30,613 nt of DNA, from NCBI GenBank assembly GCA_903925515.1, contig CAIYFP010000313.1, positions 1 to 30,613 on the forward strand. Direction: 5' to 3'. The position numbers and the translations under genes are program-made. Shown here one piece after another: positions 8,302 to 17,265 of the stretch; the stretch's first letter is position 1, and the number at the start of each line of letters is the position of its first letter. This DNA is from an uncultured Verrucomicrobiota bacterium. Its GTDB lineage: Bacteria; Verrucomicrobiota; Verrucomicrobiia; Limisphaerales; UBA9464. Below the pieces are notes generated by a model. It saw nothing but the letters and a program-made list of their open reading frames with translations, made no database searches and was not told where the DNA came from.

Positions 8302-11097
8302 TCACCCCGTCGTCCGGAGCCCGCTTGCAATCGCGTTGATCGTCAGGAGCAAGTCCGGGAACAGGGCCTGCGCGCGTCCCTCGTCCCCCTCCTTCAATGC
8401 CGCCCGCCAAAGCCGGAGCTGCGACACCTGGAGCCGGTGCAGGACCCGCAGCGGGGCCGTGCGCAACGCCAGCGTGCGGCCCAGGCGCGGCCGCCTTCCA
8501 TGGAACGCCGCGCCCCGCACCCGGGCCAATCCGTCCTGCGTCCGGCTCCATTCGGCCGCGATGGCGGCCCCAATCATCCGCCGAAGGTCGCCGTCCTCGA
8601 CGAGCGCGGCGTACTCGGCCATGACCTCCGGGTCGCTGCTTGCGAGCGAGGTCTCCACGTGGGTGAGCACGTAGTGCAGGAACGGCACGGACCCGAGGTG
8701 ACGACGCAGGATGGCCACCTCGGCGTCCGAAAGCGCGGCGAGCGCGGCGCCCGAACCGTACCATCCGGTCAGGTAGTAGCGCGCCTGGGTCCAGCTAAAG
8801 ACCCACGGGATGGCCCGCAGGTCCGCAAGGCTGGCGCGGCCCGTGCGCCGGGACGGGCGCGACCCGATCCGGGTGTTCTCGAGGGCATCCAGGGGCGTGG
8901 CCTGCCGGTGGAACGAAAGGAAGCCCTCGGTTTCAAGCAGGGCGCGGTAGGCATCACGCGAGGTGACGGCCATGCGCTCAAGGACCGGGACGAGATCCGC
9001 GGGCAGGGGCTCGGGCGCGCGATGACGCCACGTCGTGGCCGCAACGCCCGCGAGGAGCAGCTCGAGGTTGTACTGGGCGGTGCCCGGGTTCCCGTACTTC
9101 TGGGCGATGGTCTCGCCCTGCTCCGTCAGCCGTATGGAACCGTCAAGCGAGCCGGCCGGCAACGCCTCAAGGAAACGATGGGTGGGACCTGCACCCCGGC
9201 TCACCGTGCCGCCGCGCCCATGGAAGAACTGGATGGCGACGCCCGCGCGATCCCCGACGGCCGCAAGGCGCGCCTGCCCGCGCTGGAGCGCCCATTGGCT
9301 GGCGAGGATGCCGGCGTCCTTGTTGGAGTCCGAGTACCCCACCATCACCTGCTGGCGCGGGCGGCCAGCCCTCCCGGCGCTCCGGGCATGGTAGGCAAGG
9401 CTCGCGCGAGTCACCGGGAACTCGAGGAACTTCCCAAGAAGGTCCGGCCCGTTTTCGAGGTCCTCGACCGTCTCGAGGAGCGGCACCACCGGCAGCAGGC
9501 AGACCATCCCCTCCGGAAACAACCGCAACAACCCCGCCTCCCGCGCCAGCACGTACACCGCCAGCAGGTCCGACACCCGCCGCGTCATGCTCACGATCAA
9601 CGAGCCAAGGCCGTACGGCCCATGCCGCTGCAAATGCGCCGCCAGCACCCGGTACGTCCCCACCACCGCGTCCGCCTCCGGCCCCGCCGACGCCACCGCA
9701 TGCAGGAACGGCCGCGGCGACCGGATCTCCCGCTCCAGCAAACGCAGCCGCTCCGGCTCCGTCCACTCCTCCCATTGCGATGCGTCGGTGCCCGACGCCA
9801 TCAGCAGCTGCTTGAGCGCGCGGTCATGGAACGCGGAGTTCTGGCGGACGTCGAGGCGCGCCAGATGGAAGCCGAAGGTGTCCAGGACACGACGCACCGG
9901 GCGGACGTCATGCCGGGCAAGCCGTCCGGCGCCGGCCTCCACCAACGACGCCTCGAGGACCGCCAGCTCCGCGTCGAGCTGGGCCGGGAACGCAAGGCGC
10001 CCGGGGGAATCCTGCACCTGCGCGAGGAGGCCCGGGTGCACATCGACCGGCAGGCGCGCCGCCAGCAACTCCGCCGCCTGGCGCCATGGCTCTCCGGGGT
10101 GCATCTGCAAGATCGCCGTCGCCGCGTCGCCCAGCGCGTCATGGCTTCGCCGGATCAACCCCTCCAACGCCGGCGGCGGCGCCTGGATCCATTCCGCCAA
10201 CGGCAGCTTCTCCGCCAATGCCGTCAGCTGCCGGTGCATCACCACCAGCGCGTTCGCGCGCAGCCGCTCCAGCGTCTCGCCCGTCACCTCCGCCGTCACC
10301 CCGGGGTGCCCATCGCGGTCCCCGCCCACCCATGTCCCGAACCGAAGCCGCGGGCCGCCCGTGTTCGCGTCGAGGTCCGCGACCGGGAACCCTGCCCGCT
10401 CCCACGCCGCCCGCAGCCTCCGGTCCAGCGCCGGCACCGTCCCGGGAAGCACGTCCCGCAGGTAGTTCAACACGTTCCGCCGCTCGTCCGCCACCGTCGG
10501 CTTCTGGAGCAGGATCTCCCCCGTGCGCCACAACCGCTCCAGCAACGCCACCACGTCCGCCCGCATCGACCCGCCCGGGGACGCCCCCTGCCCCGCGCCC
10601 ATCGAGGCCGACCGCAGCAACCTCATCAGCTCGCGATGTTGCTCGAGCACCGACGACCGCTTGGCCTCCGTGGGGTGTGCCGTGAAGACCGGCTCCACCT
10701 CGACGGCGGCCAACGCCCCGAGGAACTCCCCCGGGTCCGCCCGCGAGTCACGAAGCCCCGCAAGCACCTCCCCCCAAAGGCCACGCTCCGCCTCCGGCCC
10801 CTCCGCGCCCTCCCGCAGGTGGCGCATCGACTCCGCCGCGTGCTCCTCCACCGTGTTCAGCAACTGGAACGCCATCGCGTACGCCAACCCGAGCCGGGCA
10901 GGCACCTCCCCCGCGTCCGTCCCGGGCGCGGGCCCGCTCCCGCTCCGCCATGGAAGCCATCGGGCCAGCACGTCCTCGCCAAGGCCCTCCATGACCTCCG
11001 CAAGGCAGTCCGACAACCATCGCACCTCGCGGTCGATCTGCCGGAAGCCAATGTCGATGTAGTCGGGCTTCGCGCCCGTTCCAGGGATGGGATTCAT
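8302..11097 (-). CDS. ppc: Phosphoenolpyruvate carboxylase
   Basis: Protein of 931 aa, the usual length for bacterial PEP carboxylase, which adds bicarbonate to PEP to make oxaloacetate and refill the TCA cycle. Motifs seen are TAHPTE at 139-144 (catalytic His141), GTWVGGDRDGHPGV, GYSDSNKDAGILAS and FHGRGGTVSRGAGPTH with the following LTEQGETIAQKYG. The SRGAG version of the glycine-rich loop differs from the GRGGG/GRGGA form of the E. coli-like branch, and I believe it occurs in a separate branch of the family. The ATG at 11097 is followed by MNPIPGTG and then helical sequence. The longer open frame upstream (to 11271) has no supporting features. The 204-base leader region contains a strong inverted repeat (separate entry). 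Confidence 0.94.
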   Translation of the reverse strand: MNPIPGTGAKPDYIDIGFRQIDREVRWLSDCLAEVMEGLGEDVLARWLPWRSGSGPAPGTDAGEVPARLGLAYAMAFQLLNTVEEHAAESMRHLREGAEGPEAERGLWGEVLAGLRDSRADPGEFLGALAAVEVEPVFTAHPTEAKRSSVLEQHRELMRLLRSASMGAGQGASPGGSMRADVVALLERLWRTGEILLQKPTVADERRNVLNYLRDVLPGTVPALDRRLRAAWERAGFPVADLDANTGGPRLRFGTWVGGDRDGHPGVTAEVTGETLERLRANALVVMHRQLTALAEKLPLAEWIQAPPPALEGLIRRSHDALGDAATAILQMHPGEPWRQAAELLAARLPVDVHPGLLAQVQDSPGRLAFPAQLDAELAVLEASLVEAGAGRLARHDVRPVRRVLDTFGFHLARLDVRQNSAFHDRALKQLLMASGTDASQWEEWTEPERLRLLEREIRSPRPFLHAVASAGPEADAVVGTYRVLAAHLQRHGPYGLGSLIVSMTRRVSDLLAVYVLAREAGLLRLFPEGMVCLLPVVPLLETVEDLENGPDLLGKFLEFPVTRASLAYHARSAGRAGRPRQQVMVGYSDSNKDAGILASQWALQRGQARLAAVGDRAGVAIQFFHGRGGTVSRGAGPTHRFLEALPAGSLDGSIRLTEQGETIAQKYGNPGTAQYNLELLLAGVAATTWRHRAPEPLPADLVPVLERMAVTSRDAYRALLETEGFLSFHRQATPLDALENTRIGSRPSRRTGRASLADLRAIPWVFSWTQARYYLTGWYGSGAALAALSDAEVAILRRHLGSVPFLHYVLTHVETSLASSDPEVMAEYAALVEDGDLRRMIGAAIAAEWSRTQDGLARVRGAAFHGRRPRLGRTLALRTAPLRVLHRLQVSQLRLWRAALKEGDEGRAQALFPDLLLTINAIASGLRTTG

Positions 11098-11130
11098 GAC
11101 AAGGATGAGCGGCCATGGACCACCGCACGT

Positions 11131-11152
11131 CGCACGGTCCCATGACCGTGCG
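11131..11152 (-). promoter_or_regulatory. Perfect 9-bp inverted repeat upstream of ppc
   Basis: CGCACGGTC, a 4-nt gap (CCAT) and GACCGTGCG form a perfect inverted repeat 34 nt before the ppc ATG. There is no T-run, so it is not a standard terminator. A TTGACG (complement of 11176-11181) lies 24 nt further upstream in the ppc direction and could be a -35 element, which would put the repeat near or just after the transcription start, an operator-like position. It could equally be a leader hairpin. Nothing else is seen in the remaining ppc leader (11098-11301). Confidence 0.4.
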
Positions 11153-11301
11153 CCCATGCCATCGCCCTCGTGCCGCGTCAAATCGGAGCAGGAGAAACAG
11201 GCCGGCCGGCGCGACGCAAGCCGAGGCGGGATGGGCGAGCACCCGCGTCGCGAGCCCCCGTGAAGCGCCATGGCGAGCCGTGGCCGTCAACCCGCATGCC
11301 C

Positions 11302-14300
11302 TCAGCGCCCAACGGGCGTCCCGTTGCCGGCCTTCACGCGAAACGTGCCGATGCCAAACGGCCCGACCCACGGCGCCGTGGCCCGGGGCAAGGGATCCTC
11401 CACGGCCGTGCACGGAGCAAGGATGGCATCGCCGCACAACGGGCCATGGACGCGCGGGAACGCCCCGTTCCCGGCCGTCTCGACCGTCCGCATCACCGTC
11501 CCGACGCCATCCTCGGCCATCTTCCATGTCACCAGCGAGAGGCCCGGCGGCTCGATCGAGAGGAACGATCGGCGGTCCGGCGGCCATGCGCCCGACGGGA
11601 CGCCGTTCTTGTCGTTCCGCGCGATCTCGTGAAGCTCCAGCGGCAACAGCGCCTCCGCCCCGCGCCGGTGCGCGGCGACGGGATCGAACGACTCGAAGGG
11701 CTCCAGACGGTACCGGAACCTGAACGTGCCGCCCTGCTCCGCCCGATAACCCTCCGGCGTGTAGTTGGCCATCACGTACGAGAAGACGGTCGCGTCACGC
11801 TGGCCAAACTCCTCCGGCCAACGTCCCCGCGCGATGTCCCCCAAGGTCACCAAGGGCGCGTCCGGCGAGGACCACAGCATCCCGGCCGAGCCCGGGCCGG
11901 AGTCCACGCCCACCCATTCATGGTGGCAGAACCATTCATGGCAGGCACCGGGCAGCAGGTCCTTCGCGGGGTTGATGAACCCGTTCTGGGACGCGAGCTG
12001 GAACCGCGCGCCCGGGATCGCAAGCGGGAACGCAAAGTATGCCGCCTCCTTCGTGCGCACCGCCACCTTCTCCACCACGTTCTCCAGCTCGATGGCCGGG
12101 GAATCCTCCCGGAGCGTGATCGTCGTCGTGATGCGCGGGTGCTGGATGTTGGTGGATTCGAGCCGCGCCACGACGCCCCATGGATGGCGGCGCAGCTCCA
12201 CGAGGCGTCCGCCGGACGCGCCATGGACGGACAGGGCGGGTTCCGGGGCGACCGTGCTGAACTGCACGAGGCGGTTGGGAAGCGTGTCCGCGCCCGTCAC
12301 GTACAGGTGCTGGTTCAGCACCCACGGACCGCCCGCCCGAACCCATTCGCGGCCCGTCACCCTGTCCCGCCACCCCCGGATGCCGCCGCTGCCCGGGTCC
12401 AGCTCCACCCGGGACCGGCGCGTGACCAACACGGTCCCGGCCTCGCCCCCGGGCGCCGTCGCGGGCGACGTGGCCGGGCGCAGCGTGTAGCATCGGTAGC
12501 CGACCGAGGGGACGCCCCGCGCAAGGAACCGGACCCGCTGGAATCCATGGCCCGTCCTCAGGACCTCCATGGGCGGGGGCTCGCCCGTGGCGAGGTCCAC
12601 GGGCTGGAAGCCCTTGGGGATGTCGCCCTCGACCCACCCGTCGCGTTCCCACCCAAGGGCATTGAACACGACGAGCGTGCGGCTGGGGTTGGGGATCCTC
12701 GCCGCAAGGGCGGACAAGGCGCGCGACACGAGGTGTTCCGCCGCCCTCGCCGCGTCGGTCGTGCGATGGTCGCGCAGCTCCCCCTGCCGGAGGCTCTGCT
12801 GGCTGTCGGGATCGCTCGTGCTGACGTCCGCATGCCATGTGTGCTCGTCGGTCAGGAGCAACGACTGCCAAAGGGCGTCCATGGCCCCGGGATCCGCCCT
12901 GAACCCCGGCACCGCAAGCGAGGCCACGGTCGAGAAGATCTCCGCCGCGCGCGCCCGTCCCATCGTGTTGCGCGCAAGCGCGGTGATGCGCGCATGGGCG
13001 GCAAGGCCGTCCTCCCAGTAGGGACCCCCGTCGCCCCGGACCGAACCCGCCTTCGGTCCCGCCTCGCGCGTCACGCGGTCCATCGCCTCCGCGAACGTGG
13101 AGTACTCGATGCGCGGAAACGCGAACCGGTCGTTCCAACGACGCGCGAAGGAGGCATGCCCGGGTTCGACCGCCACGTTCTCCACCTGCGTCCCGTACAG
13201 GATCACGGTCGAGCCGGCGCGCCCGGGCTGGTCGTATGCCTGGAGGAAGCGCGGCAGGGATTCCATGGCCGACTCGATGCTCGGTGGCGCTCCCAGCAGG
13301 CTCGCGCCTTGATGGTAGTGGCGGGAGTACCATGTCCAGACGCGCCCTCCATCGGGCCCCTCCCATGCGAACGGGGAACGTTGGTGCAGCCCGTTGCGAA
13401 GCAGGAACGGCGCGCGGTACGAGTCGCTGGCCGCCACGAAGTGCCGGACGCCCGACGCCGCCAGCACCGACGCCCATGACCACGAATGGGACGGCACGTC
13501 GGTGCTCAACGCGATGCCATGGGGGAAACCATGCTCGCGGGAGAGCCGACGCGACGGATAGAGGGAACGCACGAGGTTCTCGAGGGAGGCGAACCCGGTG
13601 AAATGGCTGGCGTACACGGCCGGCACCTCGACGCGGCCCTGCTTCACGGCCCTCGCCAGCTCCCGCCTTGGCCCGGACGCCCGGCCGCGCAGGTACTCCT
13701 GCATCACCCATGAGCCGTCGAGCGTGTACCGGAACTCCGGATGCCGCCGCATCAGCGCAAGGACCTCATCGACGGCCATGGACTGGAGCTCGGACACCTT
13801 GGACGGGTGGTCCGTGTAGCCGATGTCCAGGTGCTGGTTGGGGACGAGGAGCAGGGTCCAGCGCCGCGACGGCTCGACCACCCCGTCCAACGACTGCTCG
13901 CCTCGCGCCCCCCGCACCGTGACGCGGGCCGCCGTCGGCTTGTCGAACGCCGGCACCTCCACGGCCCACCGCGCCTCGCCATGGTCCCGGCCCGACGGCA
14001 TCGGCGCGGCCCAGCGGATCCCTCCCACGGCCAGCTCCACCTCGCGCGCATCGGCCCAGTCGCCGGGCGCGACGGTCAGCTCAAGGACCGCGTGCAGGCG
14101 CCCATGGACTCGCCGGTAAAAGGGCGTGGCCTCGACCCGGGCCAGCGGCTCGCGCGCCCGGTCGATGAAGCCGGGACCGTCGGCCCCCTCCAGGACGAGC
14201 GCGTCATGGACAACTCCCGAGACGCCCGGCCATGGAAAGCCGGAGGGCTGCGCGTCGTCACGCGCGGGCGAGGCGTCAAGGGGCGTCAGGACGACCCGGT

Positions 14301-14814
14301 TGACCCCCGCCTTGAGAAGGGATGCGCGGATGGGGACGCGGACGAGGGAACGCGAGTAGTGAGGCAGGTAGAACGAGGCGGGGTCGCCCGCGGACAGGAC
14401 CAGCCGGGGACGTTGATGGTACCAGCCCCGGGCGCCGTTGACGTCCACCTGCAAGCGCGGCAACCGCACGCTGTACGCAAGCAGGTGAAGCGAGAGCACG
14501 GCGCCGTGGGCCGGGACCTCGGGAAGGTCGAACTCGATCGCGAACGGATGCTCGCGCGCGCCCGCCGCGCCGTTGGCCGGCCCGGGCTGATACGCGAACC
14601 ATGCGCGGGACGGGTCGTCGCGCCCAACGCGGAAGACGGGGTCCTGCGACGGGTCGGCATAGGCAAGCCGGGCCTTGCCGGTAACGGGGTCGCGCCAATG
14701 GCTGAACTCCCCGGAGGACTCGTCGGGCCTCCCGACCTGCCAGAGGATGTCGGCGTGCAGCACCCTCGCGACGAGGAGGAAGGCGAGCCACGGCATGGAG
14801 GCGAGTCGCATCAT
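11302..14814 (-). CDS. Large secreted GH38-like glycoside hydrolase with rhamnogalacturonan-lyase-type N-terminal domain
   Basis: Protein of 1170 aa with a short signal peptide (about residues 1-21, ending VLHA). Residues about 22-215 look like the beta-sandwich 'domain III' of family 4 polysaccharide lyases (ILWQVGRPDESSGEF, then FAIEFDLPEVPAHG, VDVNGARGWYHQRP and VVHDALVLEG). The middle resembles the GH38 alpha-mannosidase fold as found in the DUF5054 group: H328-x-D330 in NQHLDIGYTDH as metal ligands, D439 in STDVPSHSWSW at the place of the nucleophile, and DEHTWHADVS as a later metal-site segment. The C-terminal half is beta-rich like GH38 C-terminal domains. The enzyme probably trims plant or algal polysaccharide or N-glycan-like sugars outside the cytoplasm, but the substrate is not known. 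I took the first of two adjacent ATGs (14814/14811). The leader is 124 nt from the LysE gene and holds nothing clear. Confidence 0.8.
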   Translation of the reverse strand: MMRLASMPWLAFLLVARVLHADILWQVGRPDESSGEFSHWRDPVTGKARLAYADPSQDPVFRVGRDDPSRAWFAYQPGPANGAAGAREHPFAIEFDLPEVPAHGAVLSLHLLAYSVRLPRLQVDVNGARGWYHQRPRLVLSAGDPASFYLPHYSRSLVRVPIRASLLKAGVNRVVLTPLDASPARDDAQPSGFPWPGVSGVVHDALVLEGADGPGFIDRAREPLARVEATPFYRRVHGRLHAVLELTVAPGDWADAREVELAVGGIRWAAPMPSGRDHGEARWAVEVPAFDKPTAARVTVRGARGEQSLDGVVEPSRRWTLLLVPNQHLDIGYTDHPSKVSELQSMAVDEVLALMRRHPEFRYTLDGSWVMQEYLRGRASGPRRELARAVKQGRVEVPAVYASHFTGFASLENLVRSLYPSRRLSREHGFPHGIALSTDVPSHSWSWASVLAASGVRHFVAASDSYRAPFLLRNGLHQRSPFAWEGPDGGRVWTWYSRHYHQGASLLGAPPSIESAMESLPRFLQAYDQPGRAGSTVILYGTQVENVAVEPGHASFARRWNDRFAFPRIEYSTFAEAMDRVTREAGPKAGSVRGDGGPYWEDGLAAHARITALARNTMGRARAAEIFSTVASLAVPGFRADPGAMDALWQSLLLTDEHTWHADVSTSDPDSQQSLRQGELRDHRTTDAARAAEHLVSRALSALAARIPNPSRTLVVFNALGWERDGWVEGDIPKGFQPVDLATGEPPPMEVLRTGHGFQRVRFLARGVPSVGYRCYTLRPATSPATAPGGEAGTVLVTRRSRVELDPGSGGIRGWRDRVTGREWVRAGGPWVLNQHLYVTGADTLPNRLVQFSTVAPEPALSVHGASGGRLVELRRHPWGVVARLESTNIQHPRITTTITLREDSPAIELENVVEKVAVRTKEAAYFAFPLAIPGARFQLASQNGFINPAKDLLPGACHEWFCHHEWVGVDSGPGSAGMLWSSPDAPLVTLGDIARGRWPEEFGQRDATVFSYVMANYTPEGYRAEQGGTFRFRYRLEPFESFDPVAAHRRGAEALLPLELHEIARNDKNGVPSGAWPPDRRSFLSIEPPGLSLVTWKMAEDGVGTVMRTVETAGNGAFPRVHGPLCGDAILAPCTAVEDPLPRATAPWVGPFGIGTFRVKAGNGTPVGR

Positions 14815-14938
14815 GCGGGCGGGGAGGAAGGTTCGGGGCGCAAGCATGCCATGGCCGGGATCCATGCGAACGGGTAGCCCCTTCAGTCTCCCCGGGGCCG
14901 GATGAACCGCAAGTCGAAAGGCCCCGCGCTTCAACCCC

Positions 14939-15616
14939 TCAACCCTTCCCGGCATGGCGCTCGGCGAGCAACTGGACGAGTCGCGAGCCGACGACCACGG
15001 CGACGAGGAGGAGGAAGACGCCGCTCGCCATCGAGAAGCGGCGCAGGGTTCGTTCCTCGAAGCGACGCCGGCCGCGGGTCACGCCCCAGCCTACCAGGGC
15101 GAACCACCCGAAGCCCCCGGCCGCCACGCCCCCGACGAACGGCCACTTGCTGGACCAGTCGTTCTCAAGCCATCCCCGCGAAAGGAGCGTTGCCACCACC
15201 GTCACCCACAACAGCAGCACGCCCGGGTTGCCCAGCACGCGCAGGAACCCGGTCCAGAAGGCCGAGCTGGGGTGGAACGTTTCCTCGACAAGCGCCTCCA
15301 TCCGGCGCTCGCCGGGCACGGCGCCTCCGCGCAGGTACTTGAGCCCCAGCCAGAGCATGAGGATGAAGCTGGCCAACTCGACCAGCGCCAGAACCCACCC
15401 CGACATCAGGAACCGCGCGAAGCCCGCGAACGCGCACGTGCAATAGATGGCCTCCATCCAGACCGCGCCCAGCCCGAGGAACAACGCCCATCGCAGGCCC
15501 CGCCTTGGCGCCTCCGCGACGATCGTCGCGTTGATCGGCCCGCCCGGGATGCTCGTGACAAAGCCCGCCACGGTCCCCAGTGCCACGGCGGCCGCCGCCT
15601 CCATCCCGGCGTTCAT
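14939..15616 (-). CDS. LysE family translocator
   Basis: Membrane protein of 225 aa with about six hydrophobic segments. It begins with the LysE/RhtB signature region (FVTSIPGGPINATIVAEAPRRG), which is typical of exporters of amino acids or other small metabolites. The final segment (SMASGVFLLLVAVVVGSRLVQLL) also fits the family. The start codon overlaps the pssA stop (ATGA, 15613-15616), so it is the third cistron of the psd-pssA unit. The exported compound cannot be read from the sequence. Confidence 0.85.
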   Translation of the reverse strand: MNAGMEAAAAVALGTVAGFVTSIPGGPINATIVAEAPRRGLRWALFLGLGAVWMEAIYCTCAFAGFARFLMSGWVLALVELASFILMLWLGLKYLRGGAVPGERRMEALVEETFHPSSAFWTGFLRVLGNPGVLLLWVTVVATLLSRGWLENDWSSKWPFVGGVAAGGFGWFALVGWGVTRGRRRFEERTLRRFSMASGVFLLLVAVVVGSRLVQLLAERHAGKG

Positions 15617-16515
15617 GCGGCCCCGCCAGCGCCCGGCGTGGGCCCGCCCTCCTCCGCCTCCGCCTCATCCTCGTCGTCCGCCTCCATCGTCCGCTGCATC
15701 CGGCGCGAGATGAACGGACGGACGAACCCGTACAGCAGGTACGCCGTGAAGACGACGGGCGCCACGTAGGGGAGAAGCCGGTTGAACAACAACACGAACA
15801 ACCCGATCACCAGCACGATCACCACCATCTTCGTGAACGGCCGCTGCGTCCTCCAGTCCAGCTTCTTGAACGTCGGGTACTTCACCTCGCTCACCATCAT
15901 CGCCGACAGGAACACCAAGATCACCGGCAACGCGAACCGCCACACCCCCTTCGGAAAGTCGCGCTCCTCCCATCGCACAAGAAACAACGTCAGGGACGCC
16001 ACCATCCCCGCCGCCGCCGGGATCGGGAACCCAAGGAAATACCTGCCGCCGCCCGTCCCCGCCATGCTTGCGAGGCAATTGAAGCGCGCGAGGCGGAAGG
16101 CGCCGCAGATCACGTACGCCGCCGCGATGAACCATCCCACCTCCGGATGGTTCCGGAACACGTCATGCAGCACGATCCGGTGCACGAGGAACGCCGGGGC
16201 GACCCCGAAGGACACGATGTCCGCCAGCGAGTCGAACTCCCGCCCGAACGGGCTCTCGTACCCCCCCATCCGCGCCACCCGTCCATCCAGCAGGTCGAAG
16301 ATGCACGCCAGCAGGATCAGCGTCAGCGCCACCTTGATGTCGTGGTAGTTCCCGTCCGCAAGATCCGCCTCCACGATCTTGGTCAACGCAAGGAAACCGC
16401 AGAACAGGTTCCCCGCCGTGAACAGGTTCGGCAGCAGGTAGATCGCCAGCCGGTCGCCCTCGCCTCCCGGCCCGGGCCCGGGCCCGGCCGCTTCCTTGGA
16501 CGGCGCCTTCATCAT
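15613..16515 (-). CDS. pssA: CDP-diacylglycerol--serine O-phosphatidyltransferase
   Basis: Membrane enzyme of 300 aa making phosphatidylserine from CDP-diacylglycerol and serine. The CDP-alcohol phosphatidyltransferase motif is complete: D74-x2-D77-G78-x2-A81-R82-x8-G91-x3-D95-x3-D99. At least six membrane segments follow. The C-terminus is an unusual very acidic tail (MEADDEDEAEAEE) after a basic RRMQR stretch. The start is the first ATG of an ATGATG pair, chosen because it makes a 4-nt ATGA overlap with the stop of psd. Its product is the substrate of Psd, so the two genes supply phosphatidylethanolamine. Confidence 0.94.
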   Translation of the reverse strand: MMKAPSKEAAGPGPGPGGEGDRLAIYLLPNLFTAGNLFCGFLALTKIVEADLADGNYHDIKVALTLILLACIFDLLDGRVARMGGYESPFGREFDSLADIVSFGVAPAFLVHRIVLHDVFRNHPEVGWFIAAAYVICGAFRLARFNCLASMAGTGGGRYFLGFPIPAAAGMVASLTLFLVRWEERDFPKGVWRFALPVILVFLSAMMVSEVKYPTFKKLDWRTQRPFTKMVVIVLVIGLFVLLFNRLLPYVAPVVFTAYLLYGFVRPFISRRMQRTMEADDEDEAEAEEGGPTPGAGGAA

Positions 16516-17192
16516 GCCCCCCACCTCGCCATCACGGTCTCCCCGCCCACCACCTTCTGCCCCGGCCCCACCTCCACCCGCGCATCCAACGGCAGGTAAA
16601 GGTCCACCCGGGAGCCAAACTGGATCAGGCTGATGCGTTCGCCCTTCGCCACCTTGTCGCCGGTCGCCACCCACGGGATGATCCGGCGCGCAATCAACCC
16701 GGCCAGAAGCCGCACCCCCACCGGCCCGCGCGCCGGCTCCGTCGCCTCGAACCCGATCAACACGTTCTCGTTCTTCTCGGCGGACTCCGTGTCGAGCGCG
16801 TTCAGGAACAAACCCGGGGTGTGCGTCACGCGCGTCACCTTGCCCGCCACGGGCGCCTGCTGCACATGCACGTCCACCACCGACAGGAAGATCGAGACCC
16901 GGCGGCAACGTCCCTTCATGATGAGCGGCTCGTCCACCTCGTCCACGACGTCCACGGTGCCGTGCGCCGGTGCCACCACGAGCCCCGCACCCCTCGGCAC
17001 CACCGCGTCGGGGTCCCGGAAAAAGTAGGCGTTGAACCCCGCGAACAACAGCAACGGCCCCAGCAACACCCCCAGCGTGGCCACGGGCGGCACCCCCGCC
17101 AGCCACAACGCCAACGCCAACGCCACCACGATCCCGGCCGCGATCCCCAGCATCCGGTTCGCCGCCTTGCTCGCCCTGCCCGAGTGCTTCAT
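16512..17192 (-). CDS. psd: Phosphatidylserine decarboxylase proenzyme
   Basis: Protein of 226 aa of the short, archaeal-like Psd type, which decarboxylates phosphatidylserine to phosphatidylethanolamine at the membrane. Two N-terminal hydrophobic segments lie at about residues 15-32 and 37-56. DVHVQQAP (H109) and the self-cleavage site G193-S194-R195 (FGSRVDLYLP) are present, and S194 would become the pyruvoyl group. The ATG at 17192 starts MKHSGRASK. A GGCGGGG run directly precedes it, and a CCCGCC/GGCGGG stem (17194-17199 with 17209-17214) sits in the leader. It is 73 nt downstream of the CRTAC1 gene and probably heads its own unit with pssA and lysE. Confidence 0.93.
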   Translation of the reverse strand: MKHSGRASKAANRMLGIAAGIVVALALALWLAGVPPVATLGVLLGPLLLFAGFNAYFFRDPDAVVPRGAGLVVAPAHGTVDVVDEVDEPLIMKGRCRRVSIFLSVVDVHVQQAPVAGKVTRVTHTPGLFLNALDTESAEKNENVLIGFEATEPARGPVGVRLLAGLIARRIIPWVATGDKVAKGERISLIQFGSRVDLYLPLDARVEVGPGQKVVGGETVMARWGA

Positions 17193-17265
17193 CCCCGCCA
17201 GCCTACCCGGCGGGCCACCCGGACGAAAAGCCTGCTCTCCACCCCGCCTTGCCCTCCCGCTTCCC

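Noticed and set aside
6439..11145. A 1568-codon plus-strand open frame opposite the CPBP, ldhA and ppc region
   Set aside because: It is antisense to ppc and other genes with clear motifs, is very rich in Arg, Pro, Gly and His, and shows no domain. Long shadow frames are expected at this GC content.
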